Positions 12,264 through 24,885 of a DNA stretch of 64,000 bases are shown here, piece by piece (positions within the stretch are counted from its first letter, which is position 1; each line of letters begins with the position of its first letter). The stretch spans positions 979,294-1,043,293 of the forward strand of contig CALNVZ010000218.1 of NCBI GenBank assembly GCA_940671915.1. Direction: 5' to 3'. Source of the stretch: Paracentrotus lividus (taxonomy: Eukaryota; Echinodermata; Echinoidea; Camarodonta; Echinidae). The notes under the pieces are model-generated. The model searched no databases. It was given only the letters and a program-made list of their open reading frames with translations, and was not told where the DNA came from. The translations under genes were made by a program, and so were the position numbers.

Positions 12264-12432
12264 GGTACCTTCCCAAAAGTTAAAGCCGCGGCCCGCTGCG
12301 TGAACGCCGCACAGCGGCGTTTTATAATTAAGTCAATAGAAGAATAATACTAGGGAACGGTATTTCCTGCCCATTAGCCCGCAGTGCGGCGTTCACGCAG
12401 CGGGCCGCGGCTTTAACTTTTGGGAAGGTACC
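12264..12432. mobile_element. 169-bp MITE with 49-bp perfect arms and TTA duplication
   Basis: Arms 12264-12312 and 12384-12432 are exact reverse complements over 49 nt and extend a few more bases past one mismatch. Ends begin ggtaccttcccaaaagttaa. TTA lies on both sides (12261-12263 and 12433-12435), the classic Harbinger/PIF target duplication. The arms are GC-rich (gccgcggcccgctgcg) in an AT-rich setting. Perfect arms suggest a recent insertion. No coding capacity. Confidence 0.9.
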
Positions 12433-15400
12433 TTATTATCGTACTTTTAATTTGTGGGATACATTTAACAAATTGGAGTGGCAACTTAAGCGACTAGGTG
12501 CGATACGCAAACATATACCTAACATGTAGGTCTATACCCCTGTTACTGCGGTTTATTATTCTTTGACTAGTGCGACAATCTTAAATGTGCCTTGTAACAT
12601 AAAATAAATAGGTTCAATCTTATGATCGATTGTAACTCTCAGTACACAGTTTACCATAGACTTACGATTGATATCAATTGTAAGTTTGAGCGTACCTTTT
12701 TATGTTACAGGGCACAAGTTTCACATCTATAGTAGATGTTGATACACAGTGGTGGATCCAGGATTTACAATGGGGGGGGGGGAGGTGCTCCTGATGTTTC
12801 ATCATAAAGAGTCAATTGGTATTTTTGAAATTATAGGGGGCGTCCCCTGCGCAATCGTGTGGATCCGCAACTGAAACATGTACCTCAAGTTGTCTATTTG
12901 AAATAGATTTGGGAGTGACACTGACACATCGGTCCTACAAACCCCCACATGTCATTTACTCGGTATCCAAATGTTCAATTTCTGACGATGACGGTATAAG
13001 AGTTTACTTCGGATGCAGGTGTTCGAATACCAATTCAATTTACTTTCGTTATGCCCTGTTTTCTCTGATTGCAGTGAGCGAGACATTTATCATCTTCCTC
13101 TTTCTTCTTCTTTTTTTCTTCAGATTTTAAACAGTTGCCTTGACTTTGATTAACAAGTTTACAACCCATGGAACCAATGGTAATTCTGCAAATGCTAGAC
13201 TTATCTTCGATTTGTTATAACAAAGGCCATGTTTTGTATTGTGCAAAGTTGTGAAAGAACTTTACTCGACTGGGGTCTCACTCCTTACACATGGGTTATG
13301 TTAAATCAAAACTTTACACAACTTTACTCGTTTTAACTAAATTATTCAACCACCCAAATGTTGTTTAACTCTTTTAGAACTTAGACAATGATCTCATGTT
13401 TAAATTAGACTGTAATATCCTTAATCGTCTTGTTTTTCTTTTCAAAACATTGGCCCGACCTGACAGTATTTTGGGGAGGAAGAGGGGTGTGAATTTTCAT
13501 CTATAATTGTTCCCCGGGTGCCCATTTGATAAATGCCACGACTATTAGCGGATAAGCTGATGTACTCGTAATTAAGGATTGAGCTTTTGGAAACGAAAAG
13601 GAAACTCCTAGTGCAGACAGGCGGGAGAAAGATGATATAGACGATTTCAATAATGCCAAGGACATTGGTTGCAATGATTGGAGATATTCAATAACTAAGA
13701 AAGGTTACAGTTCATCAACATGGAGAATTAGATGTCATTCATGTTTGTGTTCCACAGCTAACAACATTGAACAAGGTACGTCCGATTCAGTTCGGCTGAG
13801 CGTGATCGGGTCACAAAATAGGTTAACTAAATCAATAGGTGCTCCAGTGGATTCGGTGTCTGGTAGATAGTAGGAATTATGACCCAACGACGAGGAGAAT
13901 AGTAGAAGGCGATGGAAAAAGATATGGCCGAATGGAGAATGAGGTCTTGATATTAACCTGCGATATGGGCAAGAGGAAGAAGCATGCGTTAACGAAAGGT
14001 TCGGAAAATGGTTGAAAAGAACGAGAAAGCGTCACGAAAATAATTCAATTTGGAAAAGAGAATAAACTGTTGGTTTCAGCTTGGTGTTTTTTGATCAGTT
14101 TTTCATTCAACAACAGTGAATTGAAAGGATAATATTTCTTCTCTTTATTTGATTTGTCCCGACAATTGGCACACTAATACAAGAACATAAACCTCGGACG
14201 ACCTTCATTATGCTGCCTTTGTATTATCTTCCTTATCTACGGTTCTTACATTTTGACAAATGCTTTCGGTCAAAACAAAAGAGGTTTTTTTTTTAACACC
14301 TCATTTTAAGTCCTTTGAATTTAAGCTTAACACGACATAACATTTTTATTTCACAAATTCTAAATGCAACCGAACCGAACTATTCGACATCAATGTCCTG
14401 CGTTCTGTTTCCTCCTATTTCTTTTATCGAATGTTGTAGTTCCATGTGCGTCACTTCATGTTGTTTTTGGTCATTTATTTGAAGGGCGATTGTAGCCACA
14501 AATCTAATCACTACTTTTATTTCGCCTTGGTTTACTCCAATTTAGACAGCATAGCGTTCTTGTGATGAAGTAGCTTGTTTTTCTATTCAGGTTGATTTTT
14601 TTAAATACACATTAAACAGCTATTGAAGGAATTCGTATGATAAAAAACCCCACAAGTTTTGTAAATTCAGCAATCTCTATGTTTTGTTTTTTTTACTTGA
14701 CTGCAGCAACTATAATTTTTGTGATAAATTTTTTTTTTTTTGCTATTTTTTTCTCTCGTGGTAATACATGTAACCTATTATGTAACAACGTCATTACCAA
14801 AATTACATAATTCATGTGGTTATTTTGATTTCCGAAGGAAGACAGCTTACTCGGTGTCATATCATTATTTTCATCGGGGTATGAAAAATAATTTTTATTG
14901 TACATTAATTTGGCCTATTTTAAGTTATGCAGTAGAGTATGATATGAATTAGTAGCACAAAGAACACGCATATAAATCGGGGAAGGGGGGGGGGTTACTG
15001 AGTGGAGTGGAAACCCAGGACTATATCCTCAATTTAGAATGACGAGGCCTACATGCATGCATGACATGATCATGAAATCGCGTAAAGGGCACCCTTGAGG
15101 TTAGTCCAAAGCGGAGGTGACTGACCTTACACGTTGAACTGCATGTTAATGATGCCACGGAATGCACCTCAATGAGTAGGGACAGTGCACATTTGGATGA
15201 CAGCTTTAAATTAAACTGAGATAATAAAACTGTAAAATACATTTTTTTTTTCAGCGTTGAAGATAATAATCCGTTATTATCATAAAGGACAGTAGTGATT
15301 ACATGATTTGAAAATAGTGAGGGAGCAGCCCCAAAATTTGAAGAAAAAAAAATAACTGGAGGGGGTTGCTGAGAACTTTTCGACATTATCATGACAGTTC

Positions 15401-16876
15401 CATTAGTGGTTTTAAAAAATGGGGAGGGGGGGGGGGCTGTCACTTGTTGCCCCCCCCACCCCAGATCCACCAAAGAAGGATACCATTGTCACATTGTACT
15501 ATGAATTATCTTCAATGTGATGGTGTACTGCAGTCGAATTAATTTGCCATAGTCTCAACCTACACTTCTGCTTAAACACTTAAGGACGTAATGAACCGTT
15601 TAGGGAATCCAAATTTAGACGCCGGTTAAAGGCCTTCGTGATTAAAAGTTCATATTCATAATATTTGCGGTGACATGAAATTATTTTGATCTTGCAACAA
15701 TTTCTTTGGGCTTTATTTCGTCTATGGTTTGCTTAGGATTGCATTAGTTTTTTTTTCATAATCATGTTCCCGTCAATATATTAGTTGAACAGTTGAAGTT
15801 AGCCATTCGATATTTTATTTCACCTTATGAAACTGCTAACAAATTATTATTAATATGTTATTGTATTCTATACATCATATGATATACATTTGCCACATTT
15901 TATGCATTTGCGTCAGAGTCAATTAACTGTTTGGGGATTTAAATCATTAATTACTTAAGATTTATATAGTCGTTTATTATTTTTTTTATAACTTAAAATT
16001 ATTGATTTTTCACTGGAACAAACAAAAAATTGGATTTAGAAATATCATCAGAAGTAATTATATTTCAAAATAACCATGCTTGACTTTTCGCAGCCCCGTC
16101 TTTACTGAATCAAGACATTCATTTTTCAACATAGGCCTGTAAAATGTGACTTGGAATCTCTAAACCAACAAAAAGTCGCAGAGTATGATTCTCTGTAGGG
16201 AGTCTCATCAGCTGAATTTTTTTTTTTTTTTTTTTTAATCGATTTTTAGATTTTTGTAGTTTCTGAAAAAGTGATCTTTACTCAACGTATATCAAAATTT
16301 GAGAGCATAAAAATCAGGAGAAGATACGTTTTAAACGTTTTTTTTTTTCGCACCGGCTTTGGTTTTTGCGAAAATTTTTCGCTCCCCGCTCGCTACACAG
16401 CGATCTCGGCTCGTTGCTAAGGATTGCCCACTGCATGGGCTCTGATTGGTCCATTGATTTTGCGCCGCCATTTTCATTACGTTGTCCGCTTTTACGATCG
16501 AGTTTCGACTGCACTGATTTTAACTTCGCCGTGACCAACTTCCATCATAATTGTTGATTTTTTTATTTTTAAACCGCATTCCTAGAATTTTACCAATCAA
16601 GAGTAAGAACATTACTACCTGTTGATTTGAGAGTTATTTTTTTTTCTGAAAGCCGTACAATGCCTGGGTTCAGGTGACTCACAGGTCTTATGTAACACAG
16701 ATCAAAAGACCCTGGCCAAGTAGGCCTACTTTGAATAGGCATTGTCCCGCACGGGTCATTCAGCTCTCCCCCAAATCCTGCTCATTGTTATGAGAGATTT
16801 ATTGATTTATAACATAATAACTTTTTAATGACTGAAATTCTAGAACTGTACTTTTTACAGTGCAATATTCAGTCTT
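12433..16876. other. No gene seen; dispersed repeat tag at ~12.75 kb
   Basis: About 4.4 kb without a supportable exon. At 12751-12800 the word gtggatccaggattt followed by a G-run matches a tag seen again near 35040 and 57132, so it is a dispersed repeat. Poly(T), poly(C) and AT-rich tracts are frequent. A 150-residue minus-strand open frame at 15021-15473 crosses homopolymer G runs and has no family features. Confidence 0.4.
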
Positions 16877-17900
16877 TTTTTAATTTAATTCAATTCCGTT
16901 TATTGCATAAAAGACATTGTAAAAACAGTCCGGAGACTGACACATACAAAGTTTACAAAATATAAGAAAATACATAAAATAAATAAGTATTTATGAATTA
17001 ACAAGATGTAACCATTGAACAATTATCAAGATTATTGCACTTGGACATCGAAATTTTCAAGATAAAGGTAAAGGGGAAAAAAAAAAATCCAATTTGAGCT
17101 ATCAAAAAACAAAAGAACGGTAAGAATATATTGCCCGAAAAATTACGGTTTAAATCGACATAATACAGGAAACGATACAAAAATATTTGGGTATATATTT
17201 CATTATGACTGTTGTGAGAAAGACTTGTAAATTGGCAAAACTGAGTGATATGCAAAATAAAATGCATGAAATAGAGACTTTCAAGATGAACCAAAAATAA
17301 TTTAACTCGGTCTGTAAATGTATATAATAAAAAAAAAATAATAATAATAAAAAATTTTAAAAAAATTAACAAAAAAAGTAACGGGTAATTGTAAAAACAT
17401 CAAAACCTGGCAGGACATTCCAAAGGAACCATGAATTAACAATGTACATTGTAATTAAATCAAGAGAAAAAGAGATAGAGAGAGAAAATCAGGAAAATAT
17501 AGTTTAATAGGAGTTCAATGGCATAAACAGTAGAACATACATCATGTCAATAACATAGTTCAAAGTATTATATGGTACAATAACAAAGAGGCATTAAGGA
17601 GGGCCGTTACATAAGGGATCGTAGAGTTTTTATATCTCTGCGTTCTACAGCGCGGTAAGTCCAAAAGATGCGCATTTCGTAGGGTCGAACTGTGTCGCGA
17701 AACAGATTGACGCGTTGGGGGTAACATGTCTCGATGGCGTTGAGACTTCAGGAGACCAAGTCCAAAACTCAAGATGAGCTCCTTTCTACGTTCGCATAAA
17801 GAGGGGAGGTCAAAATGAGTGAGCTGTTGTGAGTATGAGAGAGACGACGGATACACAATCATACGGAGAGCTCGTTTTTGGATTCTTTCGATTTCGTCAC
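16877..17900 (-). mobile_element. CR1/L2-type LINE, 3' fragment
   Basis: Minus-strand translation of about 17895-17560 gives the C-terminal end of a non-LTR reverse transcriptase. It starts LSDEIERIQKRALRMIVYPS, then has a SYSQQLTHFDLPSLCERRKE block and a C-terminal LLDLPRCRTQRYKNSTIPY stretch before a stop. RIQKRALR followed by a leucine/arginine-rich tail is typical of CR1/L2-like elements. About 680 bp of AT-rich 3' untranslated region follows to about 16877. The catalytic RT domain and endonuclease are absent, so this is a 5'-truncated copy. Its frame is still open over about 110 codons, suggesting it is not very old. Confidence 0.75.
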
Positions 17901-18629
17901 TCAGTCTATGTTAAATACTCACTCCAAATTTTAGCTAAATCTGACAATCCCTTCATAGTGGTTGCTATGGCCTTTTGATTCACTCTTTATTGATTTTTCT
18001 GAAGTTTTCTTCGCTCGCATGCTTGGATAACCCCAAACTGTACACCTCATTTTCTCCTTATTCATTAAAACAGGACATCCTTACCCACTCTTTTCATTTA
18101 CTAAATTTAATGGGTTCAAAAGCTTCAATGTTGACAAGTGATACATCATTTTAAAGCTTAGACTTTACTCTTTCAGATTCTGATAAAATCAGAAGTTTTT
18201 GTTAGTATTGAGATTCCAAGTCACAAATATCAAATACGAAAAAAAGAAGAAGAAGAAGAAGAAAGAAACAGCGAATTCCGGCAATGTAACGTGAAGAGGG
18301 CTGAACATTATATCTCACAATCGATTACAATATCTTGAAGCAATGTAATTAATATCTGGAGACTATAAAGGATGGAGTGTCACATACCTCTGCAAACCAC
18401 TCATGTTACATCGTAGAATAGGAAATAGTTGGTGTAACCCTCGGGCCATCTGTCGCCATATTCTGATGGGACAGGAGTCCGGTTGAACTTGTCGTTATGG
18501 TGGTTTGGTGGGGATTTTTTCCAACCCCTCCAATATCGCTTATCATTTAAATACTGTTATAAAATTGTAGCGCTACCAGCTTTCTTTAATTTCACGTCTA
18601 GACTATTTCACTTGCTATTTTCAGTGTTG
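17901..18629. other. No gene seen
   Basis: AT-rich spacer with an AAG-rich microsatellite near 18240-18268. Nothing else recognised. Confidence 0.4.
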
Positions 18630-19645
18630 TTTTTGTTATTACACTCACTTAGCAATGGTATTGCATCATAACTAAATATGTGCATTTTTTCATATTTTCA
18701 TGTCTTGCATATGTTGTCATATTTCATTCATGGCCAGAATTTGTGCGAAATTTTTTGTATATTCTGAAAGAGGAGACTTGTCCCTTTTCATTCCAGAGAC
18801 CAGTAAATACTTAGACAGGGGCACTTTTTTAAACAAAGGGGCGACATATGAACAAAGGCCACTAAAAATGAAATTCTTAGAGGTGGGGATTATTAGTGAA
18901 TAGATTATTATTAAGGAGGAGTCAAATTTCTCCCAAAACTGTTAACATGTTTCCATCATGCTTGTGGCAAATCAAAAATGGTCAAAAAGGTAGCACTACA
19001 ATGACAGACAAAAGGAGGAACACCCGATGAAGATAACTTTATTTCTATCGTTGCCAAGGAAAAAATTAGTCCCGTATTGCAGAGACGATTTAATTCAAGT
19101 TTATTCCACCAAATTCGCAAATTAATCTTGAATTCTTGTAGTAAATATAATGTCGTTTACAATAGAAATTTAAAAAAAAACACACTTTAAATACATTTTG
19201 GTGGATATTCACCACCTCTGATTTTACCACGCATCCTCCTTAGCAACGGCGTAACATTTTGTTTGTCTTCTGTGCGTGATTTTTCTTTCATTAGCATTTG
19301 TGATGGTTCCTTATGACTATTCTTAATTTGCCACAAGGCAACAGTTTGCAGAGAAATTTGTATCCTACTTAATAATTTCATTCACTGATAATCTCCACCT
19401 CTTAAAATTTCATTTTTGAGGGCCTTTCTTCAATTGTCGCCCCTTTGTTTAAAAAATTTCCCCTGTCTGAGTATTTACTGATCTCAGGAATGAAAAGGGA
19501 AAAGTCTCCTCTTTCAGAATATACAAAAAAAATCGCAGAATCTCTGGCCATGGATGAAATATGACAATATATAAAAGACTTTGCAAATATGAAAAAATGC
19601 ACGCATTTAGCTATGTTGCAATACCAGTGCTAAGTGAGTGTATGC
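18630..19645. repeat. ~1-kb long inverted repeat (hairpin element)
   Basis: The outer ~265 bp at 18630-18900 reappears in reverse complement at 19382-19645 with scattered mismatches; compare ctgaaagaggagacttgtcc with its mirrored partner near 19500-19520. Weaker matching continues inward, so each arm may be about 430 bp around a spacer of some 130 bp. The layout fits a foldback or long-TIR non-autonomous element. Open frames in the two arms are mirror images of the same non-coding sequence. Confidence 0.75.
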
Positions 19646-20755
19646 ATATTTTTAATTAGTTATCAATATATGATAACCTTTTGCTGTTGTCTTTTGCTAT
19701 TTTTTTTTTCCATTCTCAATTGTAATTGTTGTATGAAAATCCAGAGCAAAATTTCCATTTTATTTTATAATTGTGGACAAATACATGAATATAAATTGAC
19801 ATTGTACAAAGATGTTTAAAAATGTTTATCAGTAACCCGATATAACCATGCAATTGTGTACATAAAATGTATTTGATAAAATCATCCCTGCCTCAACTCG
19901 CGTCATCCAAACCTGCTTTCTCATACAAAGAATAAGCTTTTATACAATACCATCCCACACCCTCTAAAAAAAAACCACCTTAGGCACATACATTGAAACT
20001 CACTCTCACATCCCACTATCTCTCTTACACACACACAAACACACCCGCGTGCACACACACCCACACACACGCACACCCACCCTCACACACTCTTACACAC
20101 ACCCTCATGTACACAAACACACACAATACGCTCCCCACCATCTAACACAACCTTATAGGCCTACCCTAACCCGTACTCACGCCCCATCATCATCTCTCTC
20201 TCTCACAAAAGAAAAAAAAAATAAATTCTTATTCACAATATTCAGTTATGTTTTTTATTTTCTGTAACTGTTCCTTTTGAAATATTTTATTACAAATACT
20301 GTTTTATATTTATACATGCACAAAGAATAAATCAATGTGAAATCATACAGTATACGAAAAAAAAAAACATGTGAATGCATGACTAAAGTTACCAAGTTCG
20401 GAATAGTACAAAGTGATGGCAATAATATACAATAATGTCGTTTAATACATATCGATAATATTTGTTATCCATAATTGATGAAAGGATTTTATTTTTGTTT
20501 TATTTTATTTTATTTACAAATGATAACATTTCATGACCTGACATACATAGAAATAAAGCATTACAAGTGGTAAATGGGGCCAGAAAATAGCGCATGTGCG
20601 AGTCGATCCTGATTCCTCTTCATTATTTATAAACAAAGTATAATGTTTTTAAACATAAGACTGTACAAATACAAACTATTGATACATACATATACACTTT
20701 TTTATTGTCAAATGTAAATTGTGATATAGTTCAGCTGCAATTTTGCGATGTGTTG

Positions 20756-20822
<67 letters not shown>

Positions 20823-22029
20823 GGATTTGAAATCAGCCGACTGGTGAAAAGCACAAAATTAATGAATGGGAAGGTATACATGTACATGTATATGCACTGT
20901 AATGCAATTTATCTATTAAGATTGCATGTATTAATTTATTTATTTATTCTCGAACATTTAGACAGAGTAGCCTGATCAGCATAAAACCCAAGCCAATCCA
21001 AAATACAAATGCAATGCAAATATAAGAAAATATAGCATGATAACATGGCATAATGAAATCGAATACCATAATATGAATATGGAAATATTACGGGATACAA
21101 ATTTCAAAATATATACAAAATACAGTGACGTTAAAACAAGCTGGTCTTCCTCAGGGCTCTGTTATTTACACAGTGTTATTTCAAATGGAATTCAACAGCT
21201 TAAAAACATCACCTATTTCATTTGTAGGAAAATATAAAGCAGTAGCGGACGCAGTCTGATTTCATAAATTGAAAGTATTGGGCCCGTGCGTAAACATAAT
21301 AGAGCCACTTTTGTTCCCAGACAATTGGGCCCGAGAAATGTATTCAATTCGAATCTCCTGGATGCGCGCCTGTAAAGATAAATAACATGCATTCATATTG
21401 GACTACACTATACTTGGTCATATGTAATTAGACACCATTTTATGCAGCCCTTTGCCCTCAATCACATTTCGAAAAATCAAAGGAAACTAAAAATGGTGGG
21501 TGGTTCTAGAGGATATTAGCTGGGTAATTGCTTTTTGTTTTGTTTTGTTTTTTTGTTTTTGTTTTGTTTTTGTTTTTTTTTGCAATTAACAATTCTGAGC
21601 AGTTATTACTTCAACTATCCAGTGTCTCATAGTTAAAATTTTGGCAATTTTCAACCAATATAGTAGTGGGCACCATTTTTGCTCAGTGCCCAAATATTTC
21701 AACGACCAAATTTGAAATGGAAGTAGCAGATTACTGCATTATATTCATTTCGGATTTTTAAATACAAAGATTATGAATTACATAATTATACACTTTTATT
21801 TCAAATTCAAATATTATGTACGCTTATGTCCAGGCTCTATCGAACTTTAAAAATGTAGATATATTATACGTAGACTTAACATATATATACATGCATATTA
21901 AATTTATATAAATATAATTCGCTATTTATAAATTTATAATAAATAATATTTACAATGGAATGAAGAAACAAATTGTATAGAATTGTGCACTCCAAAGCAA
22001 TGAAATGACCCGTGTTTGACATCTTAATA
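19646..22029. other. No host gene; CA-rich and AT-rich DNA with a LINE tail remnant
   Basis: About 2.4 kb. A CA/CCCA-rich microsatellite region spans about 20028-20130; its His/Thr-rich open frame is not a gene. About 20500-20600 resembles the 3' untranslated ends of the CR1-type LINEs at 52.9 and 57.6 kb (a tggtaaatggggcc-like word), so it may be another minus-strand LINE tail. A 64-nt poly(A) is listed separately. Confidence 0.4.
20758..20821 (+). repeat. Uninterrupted 64-nt poly(A) tract
   Basis: Every base from 20758 to 20821 is A. It could be a retroposon tail on the plus strand or a slippage-grown homopolymer. No clear retroposed body or target-site duplication was identified next to it. 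Confidence 0.9.
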
Positions 22030-23411
22030 GGGTGTTTTCGCAGGACTACGGGGAGCTTATCTAGAACGTTAGCATAAAAGAGGTCACTTTTTTAAAAATG
22101 CCTGCAAACCCTCGTTTTCTATCTTCTTCAATAACTTTGAATAAAAGTTTCCAATGGTAACCGCACATGTTCCCTTTGGCTTGTGAGACATTGTAACGTC
22201 TGTTGTTGCAAGGAAGATTCAATCAGTATATAGGGCTTTGATATACAGTGCGACACAAAAAAAAACAACTAATTTTAAAAGCATCTGTCACATTGAAATG
22301 TTTTGTGACTTTGATGTTTATTTCGTCATAAATAGTCACTCTATATTCAATTATACCAAACGTACTAGTGTATTGTAACGGTCGACTGAGCACTTCGGTT
22401 TAGAAAAATCGTAAAATTTCTCTGATAGTATATTATACCAAGTTTGAGCAAAAGCAACCCTTGCAATTAATTAGTGTTTTTAAATATTTTGTCCCTTGAA
22501 TGAATGAATAGACCCATTAGGACTGACTTAAAACAATGAATGAATGCTCAGAAGCCAGGGTTTCTTGTGGCAAAACTTGGAAGAAAGTGCGCAAGATTCT
22601 GAAGGTACTGGTTATGCCACCCCTCCCCTCCACCCCCCCCTGGTACGCCACCATAAAAGAGATAGTACTATGATCTATGCTCTTGACAGGATCTGAGTAT
22701 CATGAGTAGAAAATGAGTAGAAAACCATGAGTCTCAAAGTTGGGTTTACTCTTTCTTGGGACGCACTGTATACCAGACAAGAACTTACGAAGTATGCATA
22801 AAGGATGTCAATGGCGCGCGGCAGTGGCTGTATTTTCAACGTTTATTGTTGCAATACGAATTCAATCCAAAGGCTACTTTACTGGGGACACCTAGTTCTT
22901 TTTTTTTTCATACCAAGGTTTTATTGTGTCAAATGCGTCTATGCGTATAACAGCTGACCTAAAACATTGCTGATATGAAAAACAATAACCTACCGCCCAG
23001 CCTTTATGATTAGTCAAATCAAAGTATGCTTCTTTTATGTTTTAACAAAGGGGGAAATGCCTGTATACATTCCTATCAAAGCGCTCGCTTATTGGCTTAT
23101 AACTGACTCACGTTCTACGCTGAGAACCTATACGTTCTACGTTTCTTGAGAACGTACATTTCCCCAAAATAGCGTTGTAGATTTTGACAACGGGGAGCTA
23201 TCTCTTGTAGCTAGGGGAAACCCTCGTTTGTGCACACGAAAACTTGTAATTTAAACGCTTGCCAGCCGTTTCTAGCAAATAACAGTTTTACACACTCTTT
23301 TTCCTGTACTAACAGTATGCAGGAGTTTGGGGTTTGAGCTATTTTGAAAATAAAGCCTTTCATAATGGTAACGTTCTAGATTAGCTCCTCCGTAGTCCAG
23401 CCAAAGCACCC
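22030..23411. mobile_element. Non-autonomous TIR element, ~1.38 kb, TA-flanked
   Basis: The left end (22030-22072; gggtgttttcgcaggactac) mirrors the right end (about 23367-23411; ggactacgg and ctagaacgtta words match in reverse) over about 44 bp at roughly 80 percent. TA sits on both outer sides (22028-22029 and 23412-23413), fitting a TA-targeting element. It contains another TIR element at 22244-22770. No transposase frame was found. Confidence 0.7.
22244..22770. mobile_element. Nested Tc1/mariner-like non-autonomous element
   Basis: The left end tacagtgcgacacaaaaaaa (22244-22263) mirrors the right end at about 22750-22770 (rc tacagtgcgtcccaagaaag). TA occurs on both sides (22242-22243 and 22771-22772). 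The tacagtgcg start and TA target are typical of Tc1/mariner MITEs. It lies wholly within the 22030-23411 element, so it inserted later. No open frame of note. Confidence 0.7.
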
Positions 23412-24608
23412 TACTTATTGCCAAAGGCGGTATACTTTATTTACTAAATTATGCGGACTTATATACACTCCAAATAGTGCCCAAAACTGAACATTACAAA
23501 TATTGAAATAATATGATACACTTTAATGTCAAATAGAATTGTTGCAGACTCATAATCCTAACAATATTATTGCATATCACATATTATATACTTGTACAAT
23601 GGGGAAACAAGCTAAATGCATGAGCACCATTGTAGTTCCAATCGTTGGATATATATATCTATAACATATTCCTGACAATTAATGCAAGAAGCAAGAATAA
23701 CATTTGTATTTATATAATTCCAATAGTTGAATGTTTAAATAGCACGGCGAACCACACTTGAAGTTCAAGTGGATTTAAACCAACGTTTGCAGACATTTGA
23801 AGCTTGGAAAGCTGTATTTAATACATTTTGAATTGGAATGCACCAAAATTATGAAATTGTTTGCATTCCAATAGATCCAACAATAAAATGGATATCATAA
23901 TGTTCGAGACAAAAGGGGTGGGGTAAATGGGATCAACTAAGAAGCATACTTATAAATGAATAACACTATCACTCCCAAAAAGATTGAATGATATGTACAA
24001 AAAAAAAATGCTTGTCAGATAGCAAAGTAATGTCAGCAGAGTCGCCATAAAAAAATGTCATTTAAAATACAGTTTTGTTGTAAATTTCTCCCTTAAGAAT
24101 TGATGAAAGGGAAAGGAAAATATCATTTGAGTTTTATAGCATACGTATTTGGTTAAAACGTAACAAATGTGTTACTCTGTATATTTTGTATTTCTCACGT
24201 AATTATTTGCAGGAGAAACTTACAACAAAACTGTTTTTTTAATTACATTTTTTATGACGACTCTGCTGACAGCAGATTTGCTGTAAAAATACATATATAT
24301 TTTTTTTTTTTACAGTGTATGCAAACTGGATTCCAAACATTTAAGTTTATTCTTTGATGACAGCTTCTTTGAACACCTTATTATCATTTCTAATTGAAAG
24401 CTCTGTGAAAAAGTAAAAAAAAAAAAACCGGTATATTGTATTGGGAACAACCCCCCCCCCCAAAAAAAAAAAAAAAGAAAGAAAAAAAAAAAAAAAACAG
24501 ATCACAGTAGCGGATCTAGCCTTACGTTACTCTTTTGAAATTGTCCACAGACAATTGTTCCTTCATAATCTATTCAAATTGCAAAATTCTGGATTCCCGT
24601 TGTGACTC
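23412..24608. other. No exon seen; 3' flank of the Death-domain gene
   Basis: This is downstream (minus sense) of the last exon at 24609. It holds AT-rich sequence, homopolymer C/A blocks near 24420-24495 and a candidate polyadenylation signal at 24346-24351. Confidence 0.45.
24346..24351 (-). promoter_or_regulatory. Candidate polyadenylation signal AATAAA
   Basis: The minus strand reads AATAAA 258 nt past the stop codon of the Death exon, a plausible 3' UTR length. In AT-rich DNA such hexamers are common, so the call rests on position only. Confidence 0.4.
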
Positions 24609-24885
24609 TCATTCTTGGCCGGGGAAAATCTGATTGATTATTCCTCCAACACCAGCTTTATCAAGCGCAGCTTTCAGTTTGGCACGTTGATCACTTTTTG
24701 TGTCATCCCTCCACCTTGTCAGTACATCCATAAGAGCCATCTCATAATTACGACCGTGCTTTGCTAAAACGGTTTTCCCCTCATTATAGCCAAGGCCTAG
24801 AGAGATGCATATATAAAAGTATCGGTCGGGAGGACAATTCCTGGAGATATCCAGCAATTGCATCTCAAACGCAAGCTGGTCCGAT
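24609..24885 (-). CDS. Last exon: Death domain and stop
   Basis: The acceptor is a strong pyrimidine tract (CT repeat) ending ctctcag just before 24885. The exon adds 92 codons and ends in GQE-stop at 24609. The reading has Death-fold features: an LAFEMQLLDISRNC helix start, LGLGYNEGKTVLAKHG in the middle, then the diagnostic ALMDVLTRWRDDT and a KLKAALDKAGVGGIINQIF C-terminal helix. The length (~85 residues) is normal for a Death domain. The first base completes a codon left by the phase-2 exon at 28898. Death domains bind other Death domains to build signalling complexes. Confidence 0.9.

Noticed and set aside
15021..15473. 150-codon minus-strand open frame
   Set aside because: It crosses G/C homopolymers, has no domain pattern, no splice context and no coding bias that I can see.
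20049..20267. His/Thr-rich open frame
   Set aside because: Translation of a CA/CCCA-rich simple repeat.
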